This document shows positions 19,266 to 28,141 of a DNA stretch of 64,000 bases, in pieces (position 1 is the first letter of the stretch; each line of letters begins with the position of its first letter). The DNA is from Paenibacillus agilis. GTDB lineage: Bacteria; Bacillota; Bacilli; Paenibacillales; Paenibacillaceae. The notes below the pieces were generated by a model. The model saw only the letters and a list, made by a program, of their open reading frames with translations. It ran no database searches and was not told the origin of the DNA. Where the stretch lies: the NCBI RefSeq assembly GCF_007786455.1, contig NZ_VNJK01000001.1, forward strand, positions 3,372,673-3,436,672, written 5' to 3'. Both the position numbers and the translations under genes were made by a program.

Positions 19266-20255
19266 CTAGGAAGCCTTATGAGCTGATTCAATTTCACTCT
19301 TACTCGCAGCTGGCTGAAGTAATGATTCTTCCAATAACTCCGGATGAATAATAGCTTGAAACCGACGTTCCTGAGAGAGATTTTCTCCCTCTAATCCAAT
19401 TACGACTTTCTTCGTCGCATAACAACGCTCACCATGTTTCAATCGAATATGGTCTGGACGGAAACCAAGCATCCAACTATTGGACTGGTTTACTGCACGA
19501 TAGGGAAGCAGCCTCATCCGACTCTCATCAAATATACTTTCATTGACCCGTTCCGTATCAGCAAATCCGCCCATCTTTTCCATAACACTTCCACTCTTCA
19601 CAATTTCCTTCCAATGAAGTGGTAGAACATCCTCCCATAGTGATACATCCATTACGATAACAGGGGTCCCTGACAGCGGCTCTTTCAATCCATTGCCCGT
19701 ATCAATAAGTCCCGTACATGTACGGGTAATTGGACCAATAACGACTTCCAATTCCACACTGTACGATTCGTGATGAACTTGCTGCTTACGCTCTCCCCAA
19801 GCCAGTTTATAAATAAGCAAGGCAAATACGAGCCCAAACACAATGATCGCTCCTCCATTAGGCAATTCTTGTCTAGAAGCCCAATCCGAGGCAGCAGCAA
19901 ACATCGTCCAACTGGAGACATCTTTCCATAAGTATTGGACGCCAAATGCGCCACCAGCGATGACAAAAGCATGAAAATAGAATGCGCCTAAATTTCGTAC
20001 CAAATTGCCAAAAGATTGATATCCAAATGCAGTAACGAGCATACATATAGATAAAAGCACTTTTCCACCTATCGTTACGAGGAACGGTACCGTCGGAAAA
20101 AATAATACTCCTGCATAGACCGTTCCAAGTGCAGCCGCCCCCAACATACGAAACGTAGAGGCTCGTATGCTGCGCATGCGGGCCGTCAGCGCCAGCAATG
20201 TCCAATCCAATATGAAATTCGTGACAAAAATAATGTCAGCATATATGACGGTCAA
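19266..20255 (-). CDS. spoIIGA: SpoIIGA, sigma-E processing aspartic protease
   Basis: 329 aa. Five membrane segments in the first 150 residues (starting VIYADIIFVTNFILDW) precede a cytoplasmic domain with the aspartic-protease-like CTGLIDTGNGLKEPLSGTP (catalytic Asp near residue 182). The enzyme cleaves pro-sigma-E in the mother cell when triggered by SpoIIR from the forespore. The start is a TTG at 20255 behind AAGGAGGGAG. It heads the spoIIGA-sigE operon. Confidence 0.95.
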   Translation of the reverse strand: MTVIYADIIFVTNFILDWTLLALTARMRSIRASTFRMLGAAALGTVYAGVLFFPTVPFLVTIGGKVLLSICMLVTAFGYQSFGNLVRNLGAFYFHAFVIAGGAFGVQYLWKDVSSWTMFAAASDWASRQELPNGGAIIVFGLVFALLIYKLAWGERKQQVHHESYSVELEVVIGPITRTCTGLIDTGNGLKEPLSGTPVIVMDVSLWEDVLPLHWKEIVKSGSVMEKMGGFADTERVNESIFDESRMRLLPYRAVNQSNSWMLGFRPDHIRLKHGERCYATKKVVIGLEGENLSQERRFQAIIHPELLEESLLQPAASKSEIESAHKAS

Positions 20256-20302
20256 CGCACTCCCTCCTTACTGTCCCGCCATCAGTCAAGTAGGTTAGTT
20301 TA

Positions 20303-20336
20303 AGTATAAATACAGGGTTATCCGAAGTCTGTCTAA
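20303..20336 (-). promoter_or_regulatory. spoIIG-type Spo0A-dependent promoter
   Basis: On the minus strand TAGACA (20330-20335) and TATACT (20303-20308) are 21 bases apart, too far for an ordinary sigma-A promoter but like the wide spacing known at B. subtilis spoIIG. TTAGACA over the -35 differs in one base from the 0A box TTCGACA. Confidence 0.5.
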
Positions 20337-20363
20337 TGTTGGTTGTGGGAAAGCCACTTTTTT

Positions 20364-20370
20364 TGTCGAG
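20364..20370 (+). promoter_or_regulatory. Candidate upstream 0A box of spoIIG
   Basis: TGTCGAG on the plus strand matches the Spo0A box TGTCGAA in six of seven bases and lies about 30 bases upstream of the wide-spaced promoter before spoIIGA. Confidence 0.45.
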
Positions 20371-20440
20371 CTTCAGGTGTAATTATTGGGGGAACAACGC
20401 TTCGAGTACATATTGAGAATGGATCGATTAGCTTAAATAA

Positions 20441-20478
20441 CAAAGAAGCCCAGTGTCTGGATACACTGGGCTTCTTCC
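20441..20478 (-). terminator. Terminator after ftsZ
   Basis: A 12-bp perfect stem GAAGCCCAGTGT / ACACTGGGCTTC (20445-20474) followed on the minus strand by TTTGTT, 40 bases after the ftsZ stop. It separates ftsAZ from the spoIIG operon. Confidence 0.85.
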
Positions 20479-20517
20479 TATCTGCCTATCATTACCTTAT
20501 AGCGTTGTAAAAGGCAA

Positions 20518-21636
20518 TTATTCGTTGTTGTTACGCGAGCGATTACGCAAGAAAGTCGGGATATCAAGTTGATCTCCCGTCGGTTGATTACCAAACGGAC
20601 GCAAGGAAGCAGAACGGTTTTCCTGTGGATCTTGAGCTGTTGGTGTAGAAGGTCGACGAATAGGCGCTGCTGTAGGAGTTGGTCTATGCTCAAATCCTGT
20701 CGCAATAACCGTAACTTTGATATCGTCCTTCATATTCTCATCGATGATCGCACCGAAAATCATATTCACTTCTGGGTCAGATGCTTCTGTAACGATCTCT
20801 GCAGCTTCATTCACTTCGTACAAAGATAGATTCGCACCACCCGTAATATTCATAATGACGCCACGAGCACCATCGATTGAAGTTTCAAGCAACGGGCTCA
20901 TGATTGCTTTACGAGCTGCTTCTGTAGCACGGTTTTCACCGTTTGCAATTCCGATACCCATAAGTGCGGAACCACGCTCAGTCATAATCGTTTTTACGTC
21001 AGCAAAGTCAAGGTTGATAAGACCAGGTACAGCGATCAAATCAGAAATACCTTGTACCGCTTGAAGTAGAACGTTGTCTGCTTGACGGAATGCTTCCATC
21101 ATCGGCGTCTTCTTGTCAACGATCTCTAGCAAACGATCATTTGGAATAACGATAAGTGTATCTACTTTTTCTTTAAGAGCTTCGATACCAAGATCAGCAT
21201 GCGTAGAACGCTTGCGTCCTTCAAAAGTAAATGGACGAGTTACGACACCAACAGTAAGTGCACCGCACTCTTTAGCGATCTCAGCAATAACTGGCGCAGC
21301 ACCCGTACCTGTACCGCCGCCCATTCCAGCCGTGACAAATACCATGTCAGCGCCTTTTAGCGTGTTCATGATAAGCTCGCGGGATTCTTCCGCCGCTTTC
21401 TTTCCTACTTCAGGATTAGCACCTGCACCTAATCCACGAGTAAGCTTGTCCCCGATCTGAAGCTTGTGCTCAGACTTTGCATAGTGAAGAGCCTGTGCAT
21501 CCGTATTTACGGTAATAAATTCAACGCCCTTTACACCGTTGTCGATCATTCGGTTCACAGCATTGCTGCCGCCTCCCCCAACACCGATAACTTTAATTTG
21601 GGCTAGATGTTCCATTTCAAATTCAAATTCCAACAT
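20518..21636 (-). CDS. ftsZ: Cell division GTPase FtsZ
   Basis: 372 aa tubulin homologue forming the Z-ring. N-terminal [17 protein letters not shown], the tubulin signature [15 protein letters not shown] near residue 105, and the T7-loop [11 protein letters not shown] near residue 207 are intact. A variable linker rich in P, T and R leads to the C-terminal peptide [13 protein letters not shown], the docking site for FtsA, SepF and others. ATG at 21636 has GGAGG close by. It follows ftsA by 65 bases. Confidence 0.98.
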   Translation of the reverse strand: MLEFEFEMEHLAQIKVIGVGGGGSNAVNRMIDNGVKGVEFITVNTDAQALHYAKSEHKLQIGDKLTRGLGAGANPEVGKKAAEESRELIMNTLKGADMVFVTAGMGGGTGTGAAPVIAEIAKECGALTVGVVTRPFTFEGRKRSTHADLGIEALKEKVDTLIVIPNDRLLEIVDKKTPMMEAFRQADNVLLQAVQGISDLIAVPGLINLDFADVKTIMTERGSALMGIGIANGENRATEAARKAIMSPLLETSIDGARGVIMNITGGANLSLYEVNEAAEIVTEASDPEVNMIFGAIIDENMKDDIKVTVIATGFEHRPTPTAAPIRRPSTPTAQDPQENRSASLRPFGNQPTGDQLDIPTFLRNRSRNNNE

Positions 21637-21701
21637 GAGTCCTCCATCTCCCCTTCATTGTGCATGGACGGCATGAAGTCAATTACTTAGGATTATTTTA
21701 A

Positions 21702-22952
21702 TTAGATAAATTCGCTGAACATATTTTTCATTCGTTCGATAAATCCTGGTTTACTTGCCGTCTCCGCAGGAGCCGCCTTGCGCGGGGATGGTTTCTTAGC
21801 TCCCCCACTATTGTTGCTGCGCGGGCGAATCGAGCGCATTACATGATGCAGGACACCTACACCACTTACGAATCCAGGATCTCTTACTCCGATAAAGTCA
21901 GGTATCGCGATACGTACCGATGTTTGAAGCTCTGCTTGCGCAGCCTTCAGTACACCAGGCATCGAAACCGTACCGCCCGATAAGATATACCCACCCGGGA
22001 GGTCATCGAATCCTAATCTTTTCACTTCATTCTTGACCAAATGGAAAATTTCCTGCACACGCGGTTCGATGATATTCGCCAAAAATACTTGGTTAAATTC
22101 TTTCTCCACGTTGCTACCGATACGTGTTACTTTGAAAGTCGTTTCTTCCAACGCTTCGTCAATCCAAGCGCAACCGAATTTCAACTTCACCTTCTCGGCT
22201 TGGTCAGACATCGTACGCAATCCGTAAGCAATGTCATTCGTTACAAAGTCTCCACCAATTGGAAGCGTAGATGTCGCAGTCAACGTACCTTCCTGGAATA
22301 CAGAAATAGTCGTTGCTCCAGCACCTACATCCACAAGTACAGAGCCCATAACCTTTTCGTCCTTGGATAATGCCAACTGTCCGCCGGACAATGGCATTAA
22401 CACTAAATCTTTAACATGCAAGCCCGCTTTTTCCACACATCTCAGCAGGTTATGTATCGCGGTCTTTGCACCGGTTACAATCGTAGCATCTACTTCAAGG
22501 CGAACGCCAATCATACCACGAGGATCGTGGATATCATGGAGCCCATCTACAACATACTGCTTAGCAACTACGTCAATAATTTCCCGCTCTGGAGGCAATG
22601 CAATTACTTCTGCAGCCTTCAGAACACGTACTATATCTTCTTCACCTATTTCACGATCTTCATTGGACACCGCCACTACACCGTGACTAGATTGCAGCCC
22701 GATATGATTACCAGTTATTCCAACATACACTTCCGATATTTCAATACCGACCATGCGCTCTGCATGTTCGATCGCATTGCGAATCGAGTGCACAGTTTGA
22801 TCAATATCTACAATCGCACCTTTGCGAATTCCCTCAGATTCAGCTGAACCGACGCCAATGATTTGCAGCGTTCCGTTGTTAATTTCGCCGATGATAGCGC
22901 GTACTTTGGATGTACCGATGTCCAAACTCACAATGATGTCATTGCTGCTCAA
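21702..22952 (-). CDS. ftsA: Cell division protein FtsA
   Basis: 416 aa actin-like ATPase that tethers FtsZ to the membrane. Phosphate 1 motif IIVSLDIGTSKVRAIIGE, the SHVT-replacing domain 1C, phosphate 2 LVDVGAGATTISVF near residue 205, and the adenosine motif GYILSGGTVSMPGV near residue 330 are present. The C-terminus FIERMKNMFSEF is the amphipathic membrane helix. Start is TTG at 22952 behind GGGAGGTG. It is separated from divIB by 214 bases that hold a candidate promoter. Confidence 0.97.
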   Translation of the reverse strand: MSSNDIIVSLDIGTSKVRAIIGEINNGTLQIIGVGSAESEGIRKGAIVDIDQTVHSIRNAIEHAERMVGIEISEVYVGITGNHIGLQSSHGVVAVSNEDREIGEEDIVRVLKAAEVIALPPEREIIDVVAKQYVVDGLHDIHDPRGMIGVRLEVDATIVTGAKTAIHNLLRCVEKAGLHVKDLVLMPLSGGQLALSKDEKVMGSVLVDVGAGATTISVFQEGTLTATSTLPIGGDFVTNDIAYGLRTMSDQAEKVKLKFGCAWIDEALEETTFKVTRIGSNVEKEFNQVFLANIIEPRVQEIFHLVKNEVKRLGFDDLPGGYILSGGTVSMPGVLKAAQAELQTSVRIAIPDFIGVRDPGFVSGVGVLHHVMRSIRPRSNNSGGAKKPSPRKAAPAETASKPGFIERMKNMFSEFI

Positions 22953-22999
22953 GCCGTGGCACCTCCCATTTCAAGTCAATTGTTGTATTTCCCAGATTA

Positions 23000-23005
23000 T
23001 TATAC
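23000..23005 (-). promoter_or_regulatory. Candidate -10 box of an ftsA promoter
   Basis: TATAAT on the minus strand, 47 bases before the ftsA start. No good TTGACA lies 17 bases upstream; TTGTTG at 15 bases is the closest. Further upstream, TTGACG at about plus 23091-23096 could be the -35 of a second promoter. Confidence 0.4.
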
Positions 23006-23166
23006 ACTCTATTCAACGCCAACAAGTCATTCCCTCTTTTTTCTACAATTTTGTCCCGAAATCATCATGAACACTATGATATAGCGTCAATTTATGACAA
23101 AACCTTGAAGAAAAAAGAAGGAACGGATGGGAAATACCATAACGTTTATTCTATCATTTAATTGGT

Positions 23167-24024
23167 TTATTGAGTAGAGTTTTTTTGTTCGTCTAGTACA
23201 TCATGATCATTCTTTGCAAGGTTAGTATACGAGATATAAGAGTCTGCTTTCAACATCGTAATACGTCCTGGCTCTTGTGTTTCTACAACGCCGCTCAAAT
23301 AAGCAAGTTTAGTCGGCAATAAATCTACTGTTGTAATGACTTCAAATCCAGAGCGCGTATACATCCTGATTCGATCCGAAAAAGAAGCAGATGGATCATA
23401 CACGATTTCTGAAATATCTGCAAGCAAACTGTCAGGAATTTGGATCAATTGTTTCGTCAACTTTGCTTTTAATTCAAGCGCTTGTTTGTCTTTCCAGCCC
23501 GTTAAAAGCGGCTTTTCCAGTACGACTGCCTTCATCTCAGATAATGAGACACTGCTTCCATTCACTAGACTTGCCAACACTTCACCTTCAGCATCTAGCT
23601 CATAGGCAACCGACTCATACTCTTCTACAAACACTTCTATTTTTCCTGGGAAATGCTTGTTTACTTTAACAGACTTCACAAACGGAAATGCAGACTTAAT
23701 ATTGGCAATCACCTCATTTTCAGAGACCATGAAAAAAGGAGCTCCAGCTACTAAGCCAGTTGCTTCTCCTAACCGTTCTGAAGTAACAAAACTTTGCCCA
23801 ATAAAAGTGACCTTATCTATTTTACTTATCGGAGATCGAAAGAATAATACGGCTAGAAGTACAATGCACAAAAGAATGACTAGCCACAATATACGTTTAC
23901 TTTTCCGCTTGCGCTCAGGCTTATTAGGCAGCGCTGGAATTGTTCTTGCCTGCAAAAATTCCATTCCCTTCCATAGTAACAATAATACTTGTCCAACACA
24001 AATGGTAGACATGTACAATTGCAC
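23167..24024 (-). CDS. divIB: Cell division protein DivIB/FtsQ
   Basis: 285 aa. A basic cytoplasmic stretch PNKPERKRKSKR and one membrane helix (ILWLVILLCIVLLAVLFF) are followed by the POTRA domain (ISKIDKVTFIGQSFVTSERL) and FtsQ domain ending near residue 260. DivIB forms a complex with FtsL and DivIC and controls septal synthesis. Start uncertain: GTG at 24024 has GGAGGGGAG upstream, whereas the ATG 20 codons later is two bases from its GGAAGG. The ribosome site of the GTG start is part of a GC-rich hairpin. Confidence 0.9.
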   Translation of the reverse strand: MQLYMSTICVGQVLLLLWKGMEFLQARTIPALPNKPERKRKSKRILWLVILLCIVLLAVLFFRSPISKIDKVTFIGQSFVTSERLGEATGLVAGAPFFMVSENEVIANIKSAFPFVKSVKVNKHFPGKIEVFVEEYESVAYELDAEGEVLASLVNGSSVSLSEMKAVVLEKPLLTGWKDKQALELKAKLTKQLIQIPDSLLADISEIVYDPSASFSDRIRMYTRSGFEVITTVDLLPTKLAYLSGVVETQEPGRITMLKADSYISYTNLAKNDHDVLDEQKNSTQ

Positions 24025-24035
24025 GGAATTACTCT

Positions 24036-24055
24036 CCCCTCCAAGAACGGAGGGG
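24036..24055 (-). promoter_or_regulatory. Hairpin over the divIB ribosome binding site
   Basis: CCCCTCC / GGAGGGG, seven perfect pairs with a six-base loop, between murA and divIB. On the minus strand the 3' arm GGAGGGG is the presumed divIB Shine-Dalgarno. No T-run follows, so it is not a usual terminator. Confidence 0.55.
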
Positions 24056-24071
24056 ATGCATAGATTATTTC

Positions 24072-25358
24072 TTAACCGCCATTAGCAAAATCCAACTTAG
24101 CTACTGCAGAACTACGCTTGATATTAGCTCCCAGCTTGTTAAAGAGCTGCTCAATGCGCTCATATCCGCGATCAATATGATGCACATGCTCCACAACCGT
24201 CCTACCCTGTGCTGCCAGGCCAGCAATGACCAAAGCTGCACCTGCACGAAGATCGGTCGCTTCAACCGTAGCACCGTACAGACGCGGAGTGCCTTTAACA
24301 AAAGCACTGCTCAAATCTACACGAATGTCTGCCCCCATACGAGTCAGTTCATCTACATGCTTAAATCTTCCTTCAAACACGGTCTCTTTCATCGTACTCA
24401 CTCCGTCGGCCAGCGACAGCAGTACCATTAACTGAGATTGAAGGTCTGTTGGAAATGCAGGATACGGAGAAGTTACAATTCGCTCAACCGCCTTCGCACG
24501 TCCAAAGCTCGTTACATTAATTATATCATTACTAATGGCTATCTGAACACCAGCACGCCTGAGAATATGAATCAATGAAGTAAGATGAGTAGCATCTGCG
24601 TTCATAAGTGTAACTGCCCCTCTAGTAGCTGCAGCTGCGATCATAATCGTCCCCGTTACAATTCGGTCAGGAATAATTTCATAACGACAACCGTGCAGCT
24701 TCTCTACACCTTCAATGATGATTGTATCGCTGCCTGCACCGGAAACGTTTGCGCCCATCGCATTCAGAAAATTTTGCAGATCCGTAATTTCAGGCTCGCG
24801 TGCAGCATTCGTAATCACGGTTCTGCCCTCTGCAAGAACAGCTGCCATCATAATGTTCTCCGTCGCACCGACACTTGGAAAATCAAGATGGATATCATTA
24901 CCGATTAATCGTTCTGCCGTGCACGAAATACGATTGCCGACAATCTCAAGCTTGGCACCTAGACTTTGCAAACCCCTCAGATGCAGATCAATCTTCCGTT
25001 CGCCAATCGCGCAACCACCGGGCTGATAAATATGCACCTCTTTGAACCTAGCTAACAGCGACCCCATTAAGAAGATGGAAGACCGCATTTGCCGCATCAG
25101 TTCTTCTGGAACATGAGAACCATGAATATGATTATTGTCCAGAATGACGGTATGACCTTCTTGCGTCGCTCTACATCCTAAACGCCTGAGGATGTTAAGC
25201 ATCACGTCAATATCCAGCAGCTTAGGAATCCGATCCAACTGGATAACACCGTCAGTTAAGATGGCAGCTGCCATAATAGGCAATGCGGCATTTTTCGCTC
25301 CTTGGATACGAATGGTTCCAGAAAGGGGCCTTCCACCCTCTATCACCAATTTGTCCAA
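24072..25358 (-). CDS. murA: UDP-N-acetylglucosamine 1-carboxyvinyltransferase
   Basis: 428 aa EPSP-synthase-like enzyme making enolpyruvyl-UDP-GlcNAc, the first committed step of peptidoglycan synthesis. GGRPLSGTIRIQGAKNAALP at the N-terminus, YQPGGCAIGERKIDLHL near residue 113 (the Cys is the fosfomycin target), and VHHIDRGYERIE near the end identify it. A TTG at 25358 lies five bases after GGAGGTG and starts the conserved LDKLVIEGG; the longer frame has no site. It lies between the murB relic and divIB. Confidence 0.95.
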   Translation of the reverse strand: MDKLVIEGGRPLSGTIRIQGAKNAALPIMAAAILTDGVIQLDRIPKLLDIDVMLNILRRLGCRATQEGHTVILDNNHIHGSHVPEELMRQMRSSIFLMGSLLARFKEVHIYQPGGCAIGERKIDLHLRGLQSLGAKLEIVGNRISCTAERLIGNDIHLDFPSVGATENIMMAAVLAEGRTVITNAAREPEITDLQNFLNAMGANVSGAGSDTIIIEGVEKLHGCRYEIIPDRIVTGTIMIAAAATRGAVTLMNADATHLTSLIHILRRAGVQIAISNDIINVTSFGRAKAVERIVTSPYPAFPTDLQSQLMVLLSLADGVSTMKETVFEGRFKHVDELTRMGADIRVDLSSAFVKGTPRLYGATVEATDLRAGAALVIAGLAAQGRTVVEHVHHIDRGYERIEQLFNKLGANIKRSSAVAKLDFANGG

Positions 25359-25381
25359 TGTATCACCTCCGAGATTACCGC

Positions 25382-25750
25382 TCACCCACCACCAACAGGT
25401 TTGACTTCAGCCATCATAGGCCTTCTTAGGCTTTCACAGACTTTCCCAGCCATTCACCGAATTACCTGCTGAACTCATACTATTAGGGTGAGCACGTCAG
25501 ACGCTGTTGCTTGCCCGGTGTTTACAATGAAATTGGCCTGCTGCGTGGAAGTAGAAGCTGCGCCCCGACGACGATCCCCTCACCGCCAATTTCCCTGTCT
25601 CCAGTACAACCTCAGCTGATTGTGAGATTCGTGACTCCTCATATCCATGTGCATCGACATACCTATTAATGGCCCGCCAATCTTATTGGAGATGCCCTAA
25701 CCATATCCGAAGCCCTAATGCGTACACCTTTCCGCACTGCTAGATAAAAA
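25382..25750 (-). pseudogene. murB: Decayed murB (UDP-N-acetylenolpyruvoylglucosamine reductase) relic
   Basis: Minus-strand pieces in three frames match conserved MurB regions in the right order. SSAERCTH, a stop, then GFGYG and later KIGGP corresponds to the GLEFGYGIPGSIGG region. A shift leads to NRYVDAHGYEESRI and SQSAEVVLETGKLAV, like the MurB MNAGAHG-SDISRI and SAEVVLETG block. After an internal deletion of roughly 100 or more residues comes STQQANFIVNTGQATASDVL, the MurB C-terminal signature, then stops interrupting VQQVIR and AEVKPVGGG. The upstream half (25750-25870) is too degraded to read. murB normally sits here between murG and murA, so this is a gene lost in place; a working copy must lie elsewhere. 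Confidence 0.8.
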
Positions 25751-25873
25751 TAGTAGCAGTCTGGACACATAGCCAATTAGGTCATGTAGGATGTTGTCAC
25801 GATTTATAAACCATAGTATGTCAGCGGATTATGTTGTGTGACAGACGCCTAGCGAGCGATATGCCCGGAAATA

Positions 25874-25902
25874 GAAAAAAGGGCAAATATCATTTGCCCT
25901 TT
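25874..25902 (-). terminator. Terminator with the murG stop codon in its loop
   Basis: On the minus strand AAAGGGCAAAT / ATTTGCCCTTT (11 bp, 3-base loop) runs into six Ts. The murG TGA (25890-25892) is in the loop, so the 5' arm is murG coding sequence. Confidence 0.85.
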
Positions 25903-27005
25903 AGTCTTAGCATTTCATTTACGATTCGAGTTGCTGAATCAGGTTGTCCAAATGCTTTAGCCTGCTCAGACATTTGCTTACGCTTGTCGTCATGGTTCAA
26001 TAACTGTTCAATTTGGCCAAATAGTGCAGCCGCATTGAGCTGAGATTCTTTCACCATAATGGCAGCGCCTGCCTGCTCCAATGAACGTGCATTCGCTTCT
26101 TGGTGATTGTTCGTCACATTGGGTGACGGAATCAAAATAGAAGGGATGCCCAGAGCAGTTAATTCAGCCAAAGAAGATGCGCCTGCACGGCTGATAACAA
26201 CCGTTGTTGCAGCCAGTACTTCAGGCATGTTAGCAATGTAAGGAAGAACATGCAAGCGATTGCGAATGCTTTCACTGCCTGCTAGAACTGCCTTGCGCGT
26301 CTCTTCATAATAATTTTGCCCTGTAACATAGACAACATGAACATCAGGCAAACGCTTCAAGTGAGGAAGCATACCTATCATTACGTCATTAATTGCCTTT
26401 GCACCGCGGCTTCCTCCTACCACCATGACAATAGAACTGCCACTAGGCAAGCCAAGTGAAGCATAACCACGCTCACGACTTGCTTCTACGACTTCGGTAG
26501 CACGCGGGTTACCCGTGAATAACACATGTTTAGCTTTTGCAAAATACGAGTTTGAATCTTCAAAACTTACCGCAACCGTATCTACATAACGGCTCAAAAA
26601 CTTATTCGTCAAGCCTGGAATGACATTTTGCTCATGAACGATAGTTGGGATACCCAGCTTAGCTGCAGCGTATACAACAGGTCCGCATACATAACCACCC
26701 GTTCCAATAACAACATCTGGCTTAAATTCCTTCAGCAGTTGTTTCGCACGACGAACACCTTGAATGAATCGAAGCACCGTCTTCACATTTTCAAAGGATA
26801 GTTTTCGTCTGAAGCCAGTAATATCAATCGAGGCAAATGGAATTCCCTGTTCTGGAACAAGCTTGCTTTCCAAACCTCGTTCTGTTCCAATATATAAAAA
26901 AGTGCTGCTGGGATCGCGTTTTTCGCATTCCCGCGCGATGGCCAGTGCAGGGTATATATGCCCCCCTGTTCCTCCGCCGCTAAGGACGACGCGCATGTGA
27001 TTCAC
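25890..27005 (-). CDS. murG: MurG N-acetylglucosaminyltransferase
   Basis: 371 aa GT-B enzyme adding GlcNAc to lipid I to give lipid II at the inner membrane face. VVLSGGGTGGHIYPALAIA (first G-loop), GTGGYVCGPVVYAAAKLGIP (second), VVGGSRGAKAIND, and the UDP-GlcNAc site SRAGASSLAELTALGIPSIL are intact. It overlaps the spoVE end by four bases, so translation is coupled. Its last codons form half of a terminator. Confidence 0.97.
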   Translation of the reverse strand: MNHMRVVLSGGGTGGHIYPALAIARECEKRDPSSTFLYIGTERGLESKLVPEQGIPFASIDITGFRRKLSFENVKTVLRFIQGVRRAKQLLKEFKPDVVIGTGGYVCGPVVYAAAKLGIPTIVHEQNVIPGLTNKFLSRYVDTVAVSFEDSNSYFAKAKHVLFTGNPRATEVVEASRERGYASLGLPSGSSIVMVVGGSRGAKAINDVMIGMLPHLKRLPDVHVVYVTGQNYYEETRKAVLAGSESIRNRLHVLPYIANMPEVLAATTVVISRAGASSLAELTALGIPSILIPSPNVTNNHQEANARSLEQAGAAIMVKESQLNAAALFGQIEQLLNHDDKRKQMSEQAKAFGQPDSATRIVNEMLRLKGK

Positions 27006-28120
27006 CTCGCATAACGTGATATGTTAAGCAATATGCCAAGAGCCGTCAGCATCAAAGTGAGCGATGATCCTCCGTAGCTGATCAACGGCAGCGTAATGCC
27101 CGTAACAGGCATCAAACCGATAACGACACCCACATTGATTAAGACTTGTACCGCAACAATTCCTACGATACCTACAGCAAGCAAGCTTCCAAACATATCT
27201 GGTGCCGCGAGCGCTGCCCGCATTCCCCGCCATACTACAATCATAAATAGAATTATAACTGCTGTACAACCAATGAAACCAAGCTCTTCTGCTAGGATAG
27301 CGAATATAAAGTCTGTCTGTGGTTCTGGCATATAACTATATTTTTGGCGGCTTGCTCCAAATCCTAATCCTGTCAAGCCGCCTGGACCGATCGCATAAAG
27401 CGACTGGATAATTTGATAGCCCGAACCAAGGGGATCTTTCCATGGATCGAGAAAAGCGGTAATGCGCAGCAATCGATACGGTGCAGCCAGTATGAGAGCA
27501 ACAAATCCTGCAACCCCCACTAAGGCCAGAGACATCAAGTGCTGAATACGGGCTCCTGATATGTATATGACTAATAACGAAGCTCCTACCATAACAGTGC
27601 CTGTACCAAGGTCTGGCTGCAGCATAATAAGCCCAAAAGCCGTCCCCATAATGAGCAGTGCAGGCATTAACCCTTTGAGAAAATTCGTTATCGTATGCTG
27701 AGATTCGGATAAGCGATAGGATAAATAAACAACCATAGCAAGCTTCATAAACTCTGAAGGCTGTATACCAAACGATCCGATTCCAAGCCAACTTCGTGCA
27801 CCACCACGTACAACTCCTAATCCCGGAATTAATACGATGATTAACAAGGCAAAACAGATAACCATTCCGACTTTAGCATAACGTTTCCAGACGTGATAGT
27901 CTACGTTCATCGTGACAAACATCGCCGCTAGCCCCAACACAGCGAATAACAGCTGACGCTTCACAAAATAATACGAGTCTCCATAATCGTGAAAAGCAAG
28001 AACTGAGCCTGCACTGTACACCATGACGATACCGATCGCGAGAAGCGATACAACGGCAACGATGAGCCACCAATCGGGCGCGGTTTTAGCTTTGACCATG
28101 CGGTACACCTCATTGGACAA
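27002..28120 (-). CDS. spoVE: SpoVE/FtsW-type lipid II polymerase (SEDS)
   Basis: 372 aa with about ten membrane segments. SEDS marks include VYSAGSVLAF near residue 35, the RSWLGIGSFGIQPSEFMKLA block near residue 108, and AVNPEL-region equivalents with LPLISYGGSSL near residue 345. SEDS glycosyltransferases work with class B PBPs. Position between murD and murG matches Bacillus spoVE, used for spore cortex, but in genomes lacking another copy it could serve as the division FtsW. An alternative start is the ATG seven codons in (MVKAKT). Confidence 0.92.
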   Translation of the reverse strand: MSNEVYRMVKAKTAPDWWLIVAVVSLLAIGIVMVYSAGSVLAFHDYGDSYYFVKRQLLFAVLGLAAMFVTMNVDYHVWKRYAKVGMVICFALLIIVLIPGLGVVRGGARSWLGIGSFGIQPSEFMKLAMVVYLSYRLSESQHTITNFLKGLMPALLIMGTAFGLIMLQPDLGTGTVMVGASLLVIYISGARIQHLMSLALVGVAGFVALILAAPYRLLRITAFLDPWKDPLGSGYQIIQSLYAIGPGGLTGLGFGASRQKYSYMPEPQTDFIFAILAEELGFIGCTAVIILFMIVVWRGMRAALAAPDMFGSLLAVGIVGIVAVQVLINVGVVIGLMPVTGITLPLISYGGSSLTLMLTALGILLNISRYAR

Positions 28121-28141
28121 TGTAGAGGCTTGAACACCCCT

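Noticed and set aside
24036-24055. Intrinsic terminator after murA
   Set aside because: No T-run follows on either strand; the hairpin holds the divIB ribosome site.
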